Below, piece by piece: positions 26,435 through 33,208 of a stretch of 33,208 nucleotides of DNA. The stretch lies in NCBI GenBank assembly GCA_016792565.1, contig JAEUMK010000051.1:1-33208 (forward strand), in the 5' to 3' direction. Source of the DNA: Alphaproteobacteria bacterium (GTDB lineage: Bacteria; Pseudomonadota; Alphaproteobacteria; Micropepsales; Micropepsaceae). A model generated the notes under the pieces. That model had not been told where the DNA came from and searched no databases. It saw only the letters and a program-made list of their open reading frames with translations. Every line of letters begins with the position of its first letter. Within the stretch, counting starts at the first letter, position 1. A program made the position numbers and the translations under genes.

Positions 26435-27538
26435 ATGGCGGCCTCGCCGGCACAGGACCTTGCCTTGACCGACCCCACCCTCGACGATCTCTCCGTCTTC
26501 GTGCCGGTGCTGCTTCAGGCGCTCGAGACCCTCGGCTTCGTGGCGCGGCACTTTCATCCGCCGCGTCTGGCCGAGCTGGTCGCCGGCGTCGGCGCGCGGG
26601 ACGAGGCGCTGCGCGCCGTCCGGCCCCGGCTCGACGCCTGGCCGGCCGAGAGGGCGGCCCTGCGCGCCCCGCTGGTGCGGGCGGCCGATCATGCCCTCGC
26701 CGCCTTCGACGCGCTGCGCGCGGCGGCGGCGGGCGCCGAGGGGCCGCTGGCGGCTTTCCGCGCCTTCCGCCACGTGCCGCTGGCGCTCGAGGCGCTCTAT
26801 CCCTTCGCTCAGGTCCTGCCGCCGGTCAGCCGCTTCTTCCTCAGCCCCGACCGGCGCGCCGATCTCGATCTTCAACAACGCCTCGCCGCCGCGCAGCCGC
26901 GTCCCGACACCGGCCTGCTGCATGTCGACAACACCTACGATTCGCGCGGCGGCTTCTCGCTCTACGTGCCCGAGACCTACACGCCCGAGACCGCCCTCCC
27001 CCTCGTCGTCGCCCTGCATGGCGGCAGCGGCCACGGCCGCGCCTTCCTCTTCAGCTGGCTGCGCGACGCCCGCGGCCGCGGCGCGATCCTCGCCGCGCCG
27101 ACCTCGACGGGGCCGACCTGGGCGCTCAGCGGCCCCGATCCCGACACGCCGAACCTGAAGCGCATCGTCGCCGATGTCTGCGAACGCTGGGCCGTCGACC
27201 CGCGCCGCATCCTGCTCACCGGCCTCAGCGACGGCGGCACCTTCGCCTATCTGAGCGGGTTGGAGCCGGACTCGCCCTTCACACACCTCGCCCCTGTCGC
27301 GGCGGCCTTCCATCCCATGCTGGCCGAGTTCGCCGACCCCGAGCGGCTCGCCGGCCTGCCTGTCCACATTGTCCACGGCGCGCTCGACTGGATGTTCCCG
27401 GCCGACCTGGCGCGCCAGGCGCACCGCACGCTCGCCGCGGCGGGCGCCGCGGTCGTCCACCGCGAGATCGCCGATCTCAGCCACACCTATCCGCAGGACA
27501 TGAACCCGGCGATCCTCGACTGGTTCATGGCCGCCTGA
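26435..27538 (+). CDS. Alpha/beta hydrolase (phospholipase/carboxylesterase type)
   Basis: 367-aa protein with a roughly 170-residue Ala/Arg-rich helical N-terminal part and a C-terminal alpha/beta-hydrolase domain. In that domain are the oxyanion-hole HGGSGHG ([16 protein letters not shown]), nucleophile elbow GLSDGGTF (Ser265), acid in [12 protein letters not shown] and base His in DLSHTYPQD. It fits predicted phospholipase/carboxylesterases with an intact triad. There is no signal peptide, so it is probably cytosolic. The ATG at 26435 has GAGG upstream. It is divergent from the acuI-like operon and shares its 133-base intergenic region. The substrate is unknown. Confidence 0.88.
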   Translation: MAASPAQDLALTDPTLDDLSVFVPVLLQALETLGFVARHFHPPRLAELVAGVGARDEALRAVRPRLDAWPAERAALRAPLVRAADHALAAFDALRAAAAGAEGPLAAFRAFRHVPLALEALYPFAQVLPPVSRFFLSPDRRADLDLQQRLAAAQPRPDTGLLHVDNTYDSRGGFSLYVPETYTPETALPLVVALHGGSGHGRAFLFSWLRDARGRGAILAAPTSTGPTWALSGPDPDTPNLKRIVADVCERWAVDPRRILLTGLSDGGTFAYLSGLEPDSPFTHLAPVAAAFHPMLAEFADPERLAGLPVHIVHGALDWMFPADLARQAHRTLAAAGAAVVHREIADLSHTYPQDMNPAILDWFMAA

Positions 27539-27669
27539 ACCTCTTGCAGGCGCGCGCCCATCGGTTACCGTTCGTTGACGATTCCGCCCCACGCTGATCC
27601 CCAATAAGTCGGACGGCGCGGGTCGGTCAGGGGGAGGTGCTGTAACCTGAAAGAGGGTTGTGCCTGACC

Positions 27670-27936
27670 ATGGAAGACTCACTGGCGAAGCGTATCGACG
27701 GCTACAAGCTCACGACCGCCGAAATTCTCTACCACCTGCCCGATCACCCTTCGGTGCTCCAGACTTTCCTGTGGCAGGACCTCGACATCGTTCCGAGATT
27801 CCCGATCCTCACCAAATTCCTCGACTACTGGTCGGGCCACCTCGACGGCAAGCTGCACTCGGTGCGCGTCGCGGTGCGCGGCGTGATCGCGCCGACCGAG
27901 CTGAAGGTCTACGGCGCCGAATTGCGCATGCACTAG
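27670..27936 (+). CDS. usg: Usg family protein
   Basis: 88-aa small soluble protein with the conserved Usg core: YKLTTAEILYHLPDHPSVLQTFLWQDLDIVPRFPILTKFLDYW, then LDGKLHSVRVA. Usg proteins are restricted largely to Alphaproteobacteria and have no established function; the name comes from an upstream gene near trpF in Caulobacter. ATG at 27670 is chosen. The TTG 12 bases upstream sits directly on the GAGGG Shine-Dalgarno stretch and cannot use it. It is the first of two small genes reading rightwards before the convergent pyrC-like gene. Confidence 0.92.
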   Translation: MEDSLAKRIDGYKLTTAEILYHLPDHPSVLQTFLWQDLDIVPRFPILTKFLDYWSGHLDGKLHSVRVAVRGVIAPTELKVYGAELRMH

Positions 27937-27945
27937 CGATGGGCG

Positions 27946-27998
27946 CTGTCCCCCGCCGCCACAAGGGCGTAGGGGACAGGGGCCCGGCAGTGCGGGCC
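27946..27998 (+). promoter_or_regulatory. Two tandem hairpins between usg and the small basic protein gene
   Basis: Two perfect stems lie back to back: CTGTCCCC (27946-27953) with GGGGACAG (27972-27979), and GGCCCG (27981-27986) with CGGGCC (27993-27998). The second ends directly before the GGAGG ribosome site of the next gene. They may form an attenuator, a processing site or a translation control element. No U-tract is seen after either. Confidence 0.4.
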
Positions 27999-28011
27999 GG
28001 AGGTATCGCCC

Positions 28012-28149
28012 ATGTCCAAGGAAAAGAATCGCGGCAATCGCGAACTGAAGAAGCCCAAGAAGCCCAAGCCCGCGGCGGCCGTCTCGACCTCGACCTTTGC
28101 GGACCGCAAGCCGGCCGGCCAGCCCAAGGCGGGCAAGAAGAAGGGCTAG
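28012..28149 (+). CDS. Small basic Lys/Pro-rich protein (45 aa)
   Basis: Tiny ORF beginning MSKEKNRGNRELKKPKKPK and ending KPKAGKKKG-like, with about a third Lys plus Arg. A strong GGAGG ribosome site sits 8 bases before the ATG. Similar very short basic proteins with the start MSKEKxRGNRE are common and unnamed in Alphaproteobacteria. The charge suggests nucleic-acid or ribosome contact, but that is inference. It lies 75 bases after usg, behind two hairpins, and 5 bases before the convergent dihydroorotase stop. Confidence 0.75.
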   Translation: MSKEKNRGNRELKKPKKPKPAAAVSTSTFADRKPAGQPKAGKKKG

Positions 28150-28154
28150 CGCAC

Positions 28155-29474
28155 TTACTGGAAGCGCACGGGCGCGCCTGATGGCGCGTCCTGCGCCTCG
28201 CCGTCGCGCATGGCGATGCGGCCGCGCACGACGGTCGCCATCGGCCAGCCGGTCGCCTGCATCCCGTCGAACTGGGTCCAGCCGCAGCGCGAGGCCATGT
28301 CGGCGTTACGGATGGTCCTTACCGCCTTCAGGTCGACCAGCGTGAAATCGGCGTCATAGCCGGCCGCGATCCGTCCCTTGCCCGCGATGCCGTAGATGCG
28401 CGCCGGCCCGGCCGAGGTGAGGTCCACCAGCCGCTGGAGGCTCAGCCGCCCCTCCGCCACATGGGTCAGCAGCACCGGCACCAGGGTCTGCACCCCCGGC
28501 ATGCCCGAGGGGGTCTGGGGATAGACGCCGTCCTTCTCGGCCCGCGTGTGCGGCGCGTGGTCCGAGCCGATCGCGTCGATCAGCCCGTTCGCCACCGCCT
28601 GCCACAGCGCCGCGCGGTGCGCCGCGTCGCGCACCGGCGGATTCATCTGGGCATAGGCGCCCAGGCGCTCGTAGCAGTCGGGCGCAACCAGGGTGAGGTG
28701 GTTGGCCGTCACCTCGACCGTGGCGATGTCGCGGTTGAGGGCATAGAGCGCCATCTCCTCCGCCGTCGTCGCGTGCAGCACGTGAATCTGTCTGCCGGCC
28801 GCCCGGGCGAGGCGCAACAGTCGCTGGGCGGCCGCGTGCGCGCATTCGCTATCACGCCAGACCGGATGCGTATCCGGCCGCCCGGAAAGCGCTAACCCCT
28901 TGCGCCGCTGGAGTCTTTCCTCGTCCTCGGCATGAAACGACATCCGCCGCCGCCCGCTCCGCAGCGCCCGGACCAGCCCCTCCTCGTCGGCGAGCAACAA
29001 CGAGCCGGTCGAAGCTCCCATGAAGATCTTCACGCCCGCGCAGCCGGGCAGCCGCTCCAGCTCGCCCAGCATCCCCGCGTTCTCCGCCGAGCCGCCGATA
29101 TAGAAGGCATAGTCGCAGGCCATCCGACCCTTCGCCCGCGCCAGCTTGTCGAGTAGCCGCTCGGCGGTCGTCGTCACCGGATCGGAGTTCGGCATCTCGA
29201 ACACGGCCGTCACGCCGCCCAGCACGGCGGCGCGCGCGCCGGTCTCGAAGTCCTCCTTGTGGGTCAGCCCCGGTTCGCGGAAGTGGACATGGGCATCGAT
29301 CACGCCGGGCAGGACATGCAGCCCCGCCGCATCGAAGGTCTCGCCCGCCTGCGACGCCTCGATCGGCCCGAGCGCCGCGATCCGTCCCTCGGCCACTCCG
29401 ATATCGGTCTGAACGAGGCCGCCGGGCGTCGCCACCTGGCCGTTGCGGATCACGAGGTCGAATGTGTCGGACAT
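28155..29474 (-). CDS. pyrC: Dihydroorotase-family amidohydrolase
   Basis: 439-aa class I cyclic amidohydrolase, expected to interconvert carbamoyl-aspartate and dihydroorotate in pyrimidine synthesis. Zinc site motif DAHVHFREPGLTHKEDFETG is that of dihydroorotases (HKEDF) rather than allantoinases. GCAGVKIFMGASTG carries the Lys expected to be carbamylated. His ligands follow in RMSFHAEDEE and IHVLHATTAEE, and the catalytic Asp in IGSDHAPHTRAEK. The composite beta-sandwich is formed by the two ends. Single gene, convergent with the small basic protein gene and divergent from the YgfZ-like gene. A hydantoinase-like activity cannot be fully excluded. Confidence 0.9.
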   Translation of the reverse strand: MSDTFDLVIRNGQVATPGGLVQTDIGVAEGRIAALGPIEASQAGETFDAAGLHVLPGVIDAHVHFREPGLTHKEDFETGARAAVLGGVTAVFEMPNSDPVTTTAERLLDKLARAKGRMACDYAFYIGGSAENAGMLGELERLPGCAGVKIFMGASTGSLLLADEEGLVRALRSGRRRMSFHAEDEERLQRRKGLALSGRPDTHPVWRDSECAHAAAQRLLRLARAAGRQIHVLHATTAEEMALYALNRDIATVEVTANHLTLVAPDCYERLGAYAQMNPPVRDAAHRAALWQAVANGLIDAIGSDHAPHTRAEKDGVYPQTPSGMPGVQTLVPVLLTHVAEGRLSLQRLVDLTSAGPARIYGIAGKGRIAAGYDADFTLVDLKAVRTIRNADMASRCGWTQFDGMQATGWPMATVVRGRIAMRDGEAQDAPSGAPVRFQ

Positions 29475-29532
29475 GCCGTCCTTATAGGATCGCCCCCTTG
29501 CCGTTCCTAGCCGCCTCGCCCATGTCTGGACG

Positions 29533-30348
29533 ATGCCCTCGGCCCGATTGACCGACCGCGCCGTCCTCGCCGTTTCCGGCCCGGACGCCGCCGCCCTGCT
29601 CCAGGGCCTCGTGACCAGTTCGCTGACGCGGGTGACGGCCGCGACGCCCGTCTATGCGGCCCTGCTGACGCCGCAGGGCAAGGTGCAGGCGGACTTCGTT
29701 CTCTTCTCTGACGGCGCAGGCGGATTTCTCGTCGATGTTGCAGCCGCCGGTGCGGACGATCTGCTGAAGCGCCTGAAGCTCTATCGCCTGCGCGCCGCCG
29801 TCGCCCTCGATCCGCGTCCGGACCTTCATGTCTTTGCCTCCTGGGAGACCGGCGCGCCGGCACATCCGGGCGATGCCGCGCCCGACACTCCGCCGCTCGA
29901 CCCCCGCCTCCCGGCCCTCGGCCGCCGCTGGATCGCCGCTGCCGCCGGCACCGATGCGGACCTTGCCGCCTACACGCAGCACCGTCTCGCGCTTGGCGTG
30001 CCCGATACGGCGGACGTTCTCGGCGAATTTCTCCTCGACGCCAATTTCGAGGAGCTGAACGGCGTCGACTTCAAGAAGGGCTGCTTCGTCGGCCAGGAAG
30101 TCACCGCCCGCATGAAGCACAAGGCCCAGCCCCGCCGCCGAATCGTCCCGCTGACCGTCGAGGGCGACGTCCGGCGCGGCGCCAGACTTACCGACGCCAA
30201 CGGCCTTGAAATCGGCGAAGTGACCTCAAGCGCCGGAGGCAACGCCCTCGCCTCGATCCGCCTCGACCGTCTGCGCGAGGCAGGCATGCTCATCGCCGGC
30301 GACAAGCCAGCGGCGCTTCGCCCAGCCGCCTATGCGCTGCCGATCTGA
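29533..30348 (+). CDS. ygfZ: YgfZ/GcvT-like folate-binding protein
   Basis: 271-aa relative of the glycine cleavage T-protein, which binds tetrahydrofolate and supports assembly or repair of certain iron-sulfur enzymes (IBA57/YgfZ group). The signature KGCFVGQEVTARMKHK (about residues 182-197) with its conserved Cys is present. N-terminal LTDRAVLAVSGPDAAALLQGLVTSSL and YAALLTPQGKVQADFVLF match the family, and the C-terminal barrel has ADNGLEIGEVTSSA-like sequence. It starts 58 bases from the divergent dihydroorotase gene, a neighbour arrangement I recall as common in Alphaproteobacteria. Fe-S role is family knowledge, not seen here. Confidence 0.92.
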   Translation: MPSARLTDRAVLAVSGPDAAALLQGLVTSSLTRVTAATPVYAALLTPQGKVQADFVLFSDGAGGFLVDVAAAGADDLLKRLKLYRLRAAVALDPRPDLHVFASWETGAPAHPGDAAPDTPPLDPRLPALGRRWIAAAAGTDADLAAYTQHRLALGVPDTADVLGEFLLDANFEELNGVDFKKGCFVGQEVTARMKHKAQPRRRIVPLTVEGDVRRGARLTDANGLEIGEVTSSAGGNALASIRLDRLREAGMLIAGDKPAALRPAAYALPI

Positions 30349-30381
30349 CGTCCCCCGGACCGGCCTTCCGCGGCCCGGCGG

Positions 30382-31815
30382 CTATGCCGCCTTGTGCCCG
30401 TCGCTCTCCGGGAGAGCCCCCGCCGCCGCCAGCGCCATCGCCCGCGCACCGGCCATGTCGTAGGTGCGGTTCATCATCACCCGCTGAGCCGCAAGGCCGC
30501 CGCCCGCCTGCAGCGCCACCACCAGGTGCCAGCCGCCATAGGCGTCGGCCGTCATGTCGCGGATGAGGTTGTAGACGCGCATCCGCGTCTCGACGTCGAC
30601 CCCCGCCTTGGTGCTGAGATATTTGCGGATGTAAGGCCCGGTCTCCGGGCTGCGCAGATCGGCTTCCTCGGGCAGCGTTACGACCAGCCCGCCGCTCAGG
30701 TCCTGCAGATTGCGGACCATCAGATGGTAGTTGGCGGCATAGTAGTACTTGGCCGCATTCACGGCCAGGACGTTGGGGTGGATCATCCCCGTCGGCGTCG
30801 TCTCGTAGTGGCGCAGCGCGAAATCCAGCCCCATGCGCAGCATCTCGGCATAGCAGACCAGTTCCGCGATCGTGCTCTGCACATGGGCGTCGCGGTCCTT
30901 CCCCTGATACTCCGACACCAGCGTCGCCAGACCGACGAAGAGCTTCGACGATGCGACGGCGGCGACCAGTCCGCCGGTCCGCTCCCACAGGCCCAGCGAC
31001 TGCGCCAGCACCGAAGCGAGGCGCACCTCGCCCGCCAGGAAAACCCGGTCCCACGGGACGAAGACGTCGTCGAACACGACGAAGCCTTCCGGCATCGAGT
31101 GATGCGAGCTTGAGGGATAGTCGAAGGCATTGAGCTCCGGCGGCGCGAAGCTGCGGTTGATGATCTTCACGCCTGGCGCGTTGACCGGGATCGCGAACGA
31201 GACGGCGTAGTCCGTCTCGTCCTGCCGCATCCCCTTGGTCGGCATGACGACCAGCTCATGTACGAGGCTGGCTGCCGTGATGTGCAGTTTCGCGCCGCGC
31301 ACGACAATGCCCTCGTCGGTGCGCTTGACGATGCGGACATAGAGGTCCGGATCGTCCTGCTCGTGCGCCCGCTTGCTGCGGTCGCCCTTGGGGTCGGTGA
31401 TGACTTCGGCTGCCCGTAGATCGTTGTCGCGCACATGGCGGTACATCCGCTCGATGTTCTCGCCATATCTGGGGTTCGCCTGCGCGACGGCGTCCTTCAC
31501 GCTCATCAGCGCCATCATGACGCCGGTGACCCCGCCGACGATCGACATCTCGTGCATCATCTCGACCCGGGCGTTGAGATCGGCCTCGGAGCGCGGGATC
31601 TGGAAGACGCGGTGGGCCCGTCCGCCCTCCGCCGTGACATAGGCGTGGACGGCGCTGTGGCCCCCCTGCGTCGCCGCATAATCGCGCGCCGCGACGGCGA
31701 TCGGCACGCGGAAGCGCGGATGCGTGGTGATGTCCTCGATCCGCTCGCCGTCCCAGTAGGTGACGCGGCCATCGCGCAGGCTCTCGATGTACTGTTCCGG
31801 CGTCTTCAGTCCCAT
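30382..31815 (-). CDS. HpaB-family flavin-dependent hydroxylase (4-hydroxyphenylacetate 3-monooxygenase-like)
   Basis: 477-aa protein of the HpaB superfamily. Blocks include TPEQYIESLRDGRVTYWDGERIEDITTHP at the N-terminus, MYRHVRDNDLRAAEVITDPKGDRSK, DPDLYVRIVKRTDEGIVVRGAKLHITAA (FAD and substrate region) and the C-terminal helical bundle with IRKYLSTKAGVDVETRMRVYNLIRDMTADAYGGWH. 4-hydroxybutyryl-CoA dehydratases of the same fold need several Cys for a [4Fe-4S] cluster. Only one Cys exists here (LVCYAEML), so a reduced-flavin phenol monooxygenase is more likely. No HpaC reductase gene is nearby. The ATG at 31815 (MGLKTPEQY) is chosen; the frame is open to 31896. Confidence 0.88.
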   Translation of the reverse strand: MGLKTPEQYIESLRDGRVTYWDGERIEDITTHPRFRVPIAVAARDYAATQGGHSAVHAYVTAEGGRAHRVFQIPRSEADLNARVEMMHEMSIVGGVTGVMMALMSVKDAVAQANPRYGENIERMYRHVRDNDLRAAEVITDPKGDRSKRAHEQDDPDLYVRIVKRTDEGIVVRGAKLHITAASLVHELVVMPTKGMRQDETDYAVSFAIPVNAPGVKIINRSFAPPELNAFDYPSSSHHSMPEGFVVFDDVFVPWDRVFLAGEVRLASVLAQSLGLWERTGGLVAAVASSKLFVGLATLVSEYQGKDRDAHVQSTIAELVCYAEMLRMGLDFALRHYETTPTGMIHPNVLAVNAAKYYYAANYHLMVRNLQDLSGGLVVTLPEEADLRSPETGPYIRKYLSTKAGVDVETRMRVYNLIRDMTADAYGGWHLVVALQAGGGLAAQRVMMNRTYDMAGARAMALAAAGALPESDGHKAA

Positions 31816-31896
31816 GGCGTCAGTCCCGTCGGTCTTGATTATGTGTCCGGGCAGCATGACTCTGCCGGCCGGCAACGCCAACCGCATGCCCCTCAC

Positions 31897-31924
31897 TTGA
31901 CAGTTCTCTTTTTGTTCCTAAGAT
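31897..31924 (+). promoter_or_regulatory. Sigma-70-type promoter for the VOC/tag operon
   Basis: TTGACA (31897-31902), a perfect -35 consensus, is followed after 16 bases by TAAGAT (31919-31924), one mismatch from the -10 consensus. It lies about 26 bases upstream of the VOC gene start. It is the clearest housekeeping-type promoter in the window. Confidence 0.75.
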
Positions 31925-31949
31925 GGCGGCCGCTTTCGGGGAGGCTACC

Positions 31950-32330
31950 ATGAGCATCGTGCATCACGTTTCGCTGGGTTCCAACGAGATGGAAAAGGCT
32001 CTCGCCTTCTATGACGCCGCGCTCGGCGCGCTCGGCTACCGGCGGGTGATGGATTTTGCCCCGCATGCCGTCGGCTACGGCATCGACCATCCCGAGTTCT
32101 GGATCCAGGTGCCCTACGATCGCGGCAGGGCGAGCGTCGGCAACGGCGTGCACATCGCCTTTGGCGCCGCCTCGAAGGATCAGGTCGCGGCCTTCTACGA
32201 GGCGGCGCTCAGAGCCGGCGGCACCGATGACGGCCCTCCCGGCCCGCGCCCCGACTACGGCCCGGCCTATTACGGCGCCTTCGTGCGCGACCTCGACGGC
32301 AACAAGATCGAAGCCTGTATCGTCGGATGA
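31950..32330 (+). CDS. VOC-family (glyoxalase/bleomycin-resistance-like) protein
   Basis: 126-aa vicinal-oxygen-chelate protein, usually a metal-dependent dimer. It starts MSIVHHVSLGSNEMEKALAFYDAALGALGYRRV, with the first metal His in the HHVS strand. It ends GAFVRDLDGNKIEACIVG, with the Glu typical of the last metal ligand (DLDGNKIEA). Members act as dioxygenases, isomerases or drug-binding proteins; this one is close to uncharacterised small VOC proteins. The ATG at 31950 follows GGGGAGG and a strong promoter. The stop overlaps the tag start as ATGA. Confidence 0.9.
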   Translation: MSIVHHVSLGSNEMEKALAFYDAALGALGYRRVMDFAPHAVGYGIDHPEFWIQVPYDRGRASVGNGVHIAFGAASKDQVAAFYEAALRAGGTDDGPPGPRPDYGPAYYGAFVRDLDGNKIEACIVG

Positions 32331-32920
32331 GCGGGTCGCGCGGCGGCTGCGCCTGGCCGGGAACGGACCCGCTCTATCTCGCCTATCACGACGAGGAATG
32401 GGGGGTGCCCGAATATGACGGCCGCGCCCTGTGGGAGAAGCTCATTCTCGACGGCTTCCAGGCCGGCCTCGCGTGGATCACCATCCTGCGCAAGCGCGAG
32501 AATTTCCGCCGCGCCTTCCACGGCTTCGACCCTGCCCGGATCGCCCGCTACACCGAGCGCGACGTGACGCGCCTGCTCGGCGACGAAGGCATCATCCGCC
32601 ATCGCGGCAAGATCGAGGGCACGATGAAGAACGCCCGCGCCTGGCTCGAGATCGAAGCCGGACATCCCGGCGGCTTCTCGGCCTATTGCTGGGACTGGGT
32701 GGACGGCAAGCCGCTCCAGCCGGGGCCGCGCACCATGAAGGACGTGCCGGCCGCCACCCCGCTCAGCACCGCCATCTCGAAGGACTTGAAGAAGCGCGGC
32801 TTCACCTTCTGCGGCCCGACCATCGTCTACGCCTGGATGCAGGCCTGCGGCCTCGTCAACGACCACATGACCGACTGCTTCCGCCACGCCGAGGTAGCGC
32901 ACGCGAAGCGCCCGCGCTGA
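32327..32920 (+). CDS. tag: DNA-3-methyladenine glycosylase I (Tag)
   Basis: 197-aa base-excision repair enzyme that removes 3-methyladenine from DNA. The zinc knot is complete: Cys8 (GGCAWPG), His21 (YHDEEWGVP), and His180 and Cys184 (NDHMTDCFRH), spaced as in E. coli Tag. The catalytic/base-binding blocks ILDGFQAGLAWITILRKRENFRRAF and KKRGFTFCGPTIVYAWMQACGLVNDH are also typical. Its ATG overlaps the VOC gene stop (ATGA), so both use the promoter at 31897-31924. Length and motifs are normal. Confidence 0.96.
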   Translation: MSGSRGGCAWPGTDPLYLAYHDEEWGVPEYDGRALWEKLILDGFQAGLAWITILRKRENFRRAFHGFDPARIARYTERDVTRLLGDEGIIRHRGKIEGTMKNARAWLEIEAGHPGGFSAYCWDWVDGKPLQPGPRTMKDVPAATPLSTAISKDLKKRGFTFCGPTIVYAWMQACGLVNDHMTDCFRHAEVAHAKRPR

Positions 32921-32970
32921 ACGCGGCAGCGCCTGGACGCAACGCCTCGGCGCCCCCCGCCTGACGTTAC

Positions 32971-33004
32971 GGCCGCTTGCGGCCATTGAGTGCATCTGGC
33001 ACTC
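32971..33004. other. Two short inverted repeats upstream of the glycosyltransferase gene
   Basis: GGCCGCTTGCGGCC (32971-32984) is a perfect 6-bp stem with a TT loop, and GAGTGC-ATCTG-GCACTC (32988-33004) follows at once. The first could end the tag transcript, and the second could be a regulatory half-site pair for the next gene. No -35/-10 pair is clear. Confidence 0.3.
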
Positions 33005-33037
33005 CTCCCCGCCTTCCGTTTCCGTCAGGTGGATCGT

Positions 33038-33208
33038 TTGACGTCTCAGCCTGCCCCCTCCACTTTTGCGGCCTCCGTACCGGCCCCGGCCGACCCGGTC
33101 GCCGCCGCGCGCCGCCGCGAGGCCGTGCTGCGCGGCGATGAGCCGCTGCGCATCCTGCTGCCCAGCTACCGCTCCGACCCGCACACCGGCGGTCAGGGCA
33201 TCTACATG
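33038..33208 (+). CDS. GT4-type glycosyltransferase, 5' end only
   Basis: The first 57 codons of a gene that runs off the right edge. After a Pro/Ala-rich lead comes PLRILLPSYRSDPHTGGQGIYM, the N-terminal beta-strand and glycine loop (HTGGQG) of family 4 glycosyltransferases (GT-B fold). TTG at 33038 is preceded by AGGTGG at suitable spacing. An in-frame GTG at 33029 is the alternative start. The product would transfer a sugar to a lipid or glycan on the cytoplasmic side of the membrane. Substrate unknown. Confidence 0.75.
   Translation, partial: MTSQPAPSTFAASVPAPADPVAAARRREAVLRGDEPLRILLPSYRSDPHTGGQGIYM

Noticed and set aside
27642-27647. A second GTAACC that could be a SigF -35 box before usg
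   Set aside because: No CGAA occurs 16 bases downstream, and usg has no known link to metal stress.
28155-29474. Allantoinase annotation
   Set aside because: The HFREPGLTHKEDF block fits dihydroorotase better than the allantoinase form, although related amidohydrolases remain possible.
30382-31815. 4-hydroxybutyryl-CoA dehydratase annotation
   Set aside because: The cysteines needed for its [4Fe-4S] cluster are missing.
32988-33004. GAGTGC/GCACTC repeat resembling the HrcA CIRCE element
   Set aside because: CIRCE has the arms in the opposite order with a 9-base spacer; here the arms are reversed and the spacer is 5.

Overview
The window is GC-rich DNA that reads like an alphaproteobacterial chromosome. 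Pointers are a Usg protein gene, an ECF sigma/NrsF (DUF1109) pair, an Irr/PerR-like operator in front of katG, and dense operons with ATGA or GTGA overlaps. I cannot name the genus. No tRNA, rRNA, CRISPR array or insertion sequence was found. The one mobility gene is a P4-type tyrosine integrase at the left edge.

Layout. (1) 1-3.0 kb: integrase on the minus strand, a DUF1801 protein and a class I methyltransferase. This part is loosely packed and may be the edge of an integrated element. (2) 3.3-7.6 kb: peroxide and redox genes. These are katG, with a perfect palindrome over its promoter, then a small four-cysteine protein, a single-domain globin, a cupin and an exported peroxiredoxin. (3) 7.6-12.2 kb: the most notable system, a metal-stress cluster. 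An ECF sigma factor and its NrsF-type membrane anti-sigma factor read leftwards. Divergent from them is a bufferin operon: bufA (secreted Cys-rich DUF2282 precursor peptide), bufB (DUF692/MNIO peptide-modifying iron oxidase), bufC (DUF2063 partner), a DoxX membrane protein, and then a membrane fatty-acid-hydroxylase/sterol-desaturase. In front of bufA lies GTAACC-N16-CGAA, which matches the sigma-F promoter I recall from Caulobacter.

(4) 12.2-16.7 kb: an SDR dehydrogenase cotranscribed with a P2-type cation ATPase, and a secreted CAP-domain protein. (5) 16.9-21.2 kb: a 2-oxoglutarate/Fe(II) oxygenase followed by a tightly overlapped homogentisate-dioxygenase-like / cupin / fumarylacetoacetase-like / lipoprotein dienelactone-hydrolase-like operon. 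The last protein has alanine at the nucleophile position. (6) 21.2-26.3 kb: a minus-strand operon of an AcuI-like reductase, feruloyl-CoA synthase-like ligase, LysE-type exporter and ThDP-dependent enzyme, with an inverted repeat over its likely promoter. (7) 26.4-33.2 kb: an alpha/beta hydrolase, usg, a tiny basic protein gene, dihydroorotase, the YgfZ-like folate-binding protein, an HpaB-family monooxygenase, a VOC protein cotranscribed with 3-methyladenine glycosylase I, and the start of a GT4 glycosyltransferase that runs off the window.

The genes suggest a free-living aerobic heterotroph that degrades aromatic compounds (homogentisate-type ring cleavage, CoA ligation of phenylpropanoids, HpaB-type hydroxylation). 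It also carries separate defences against peroxide and thiophilic metals. Functions are inferred from protein motifs read by eye, without database searches.
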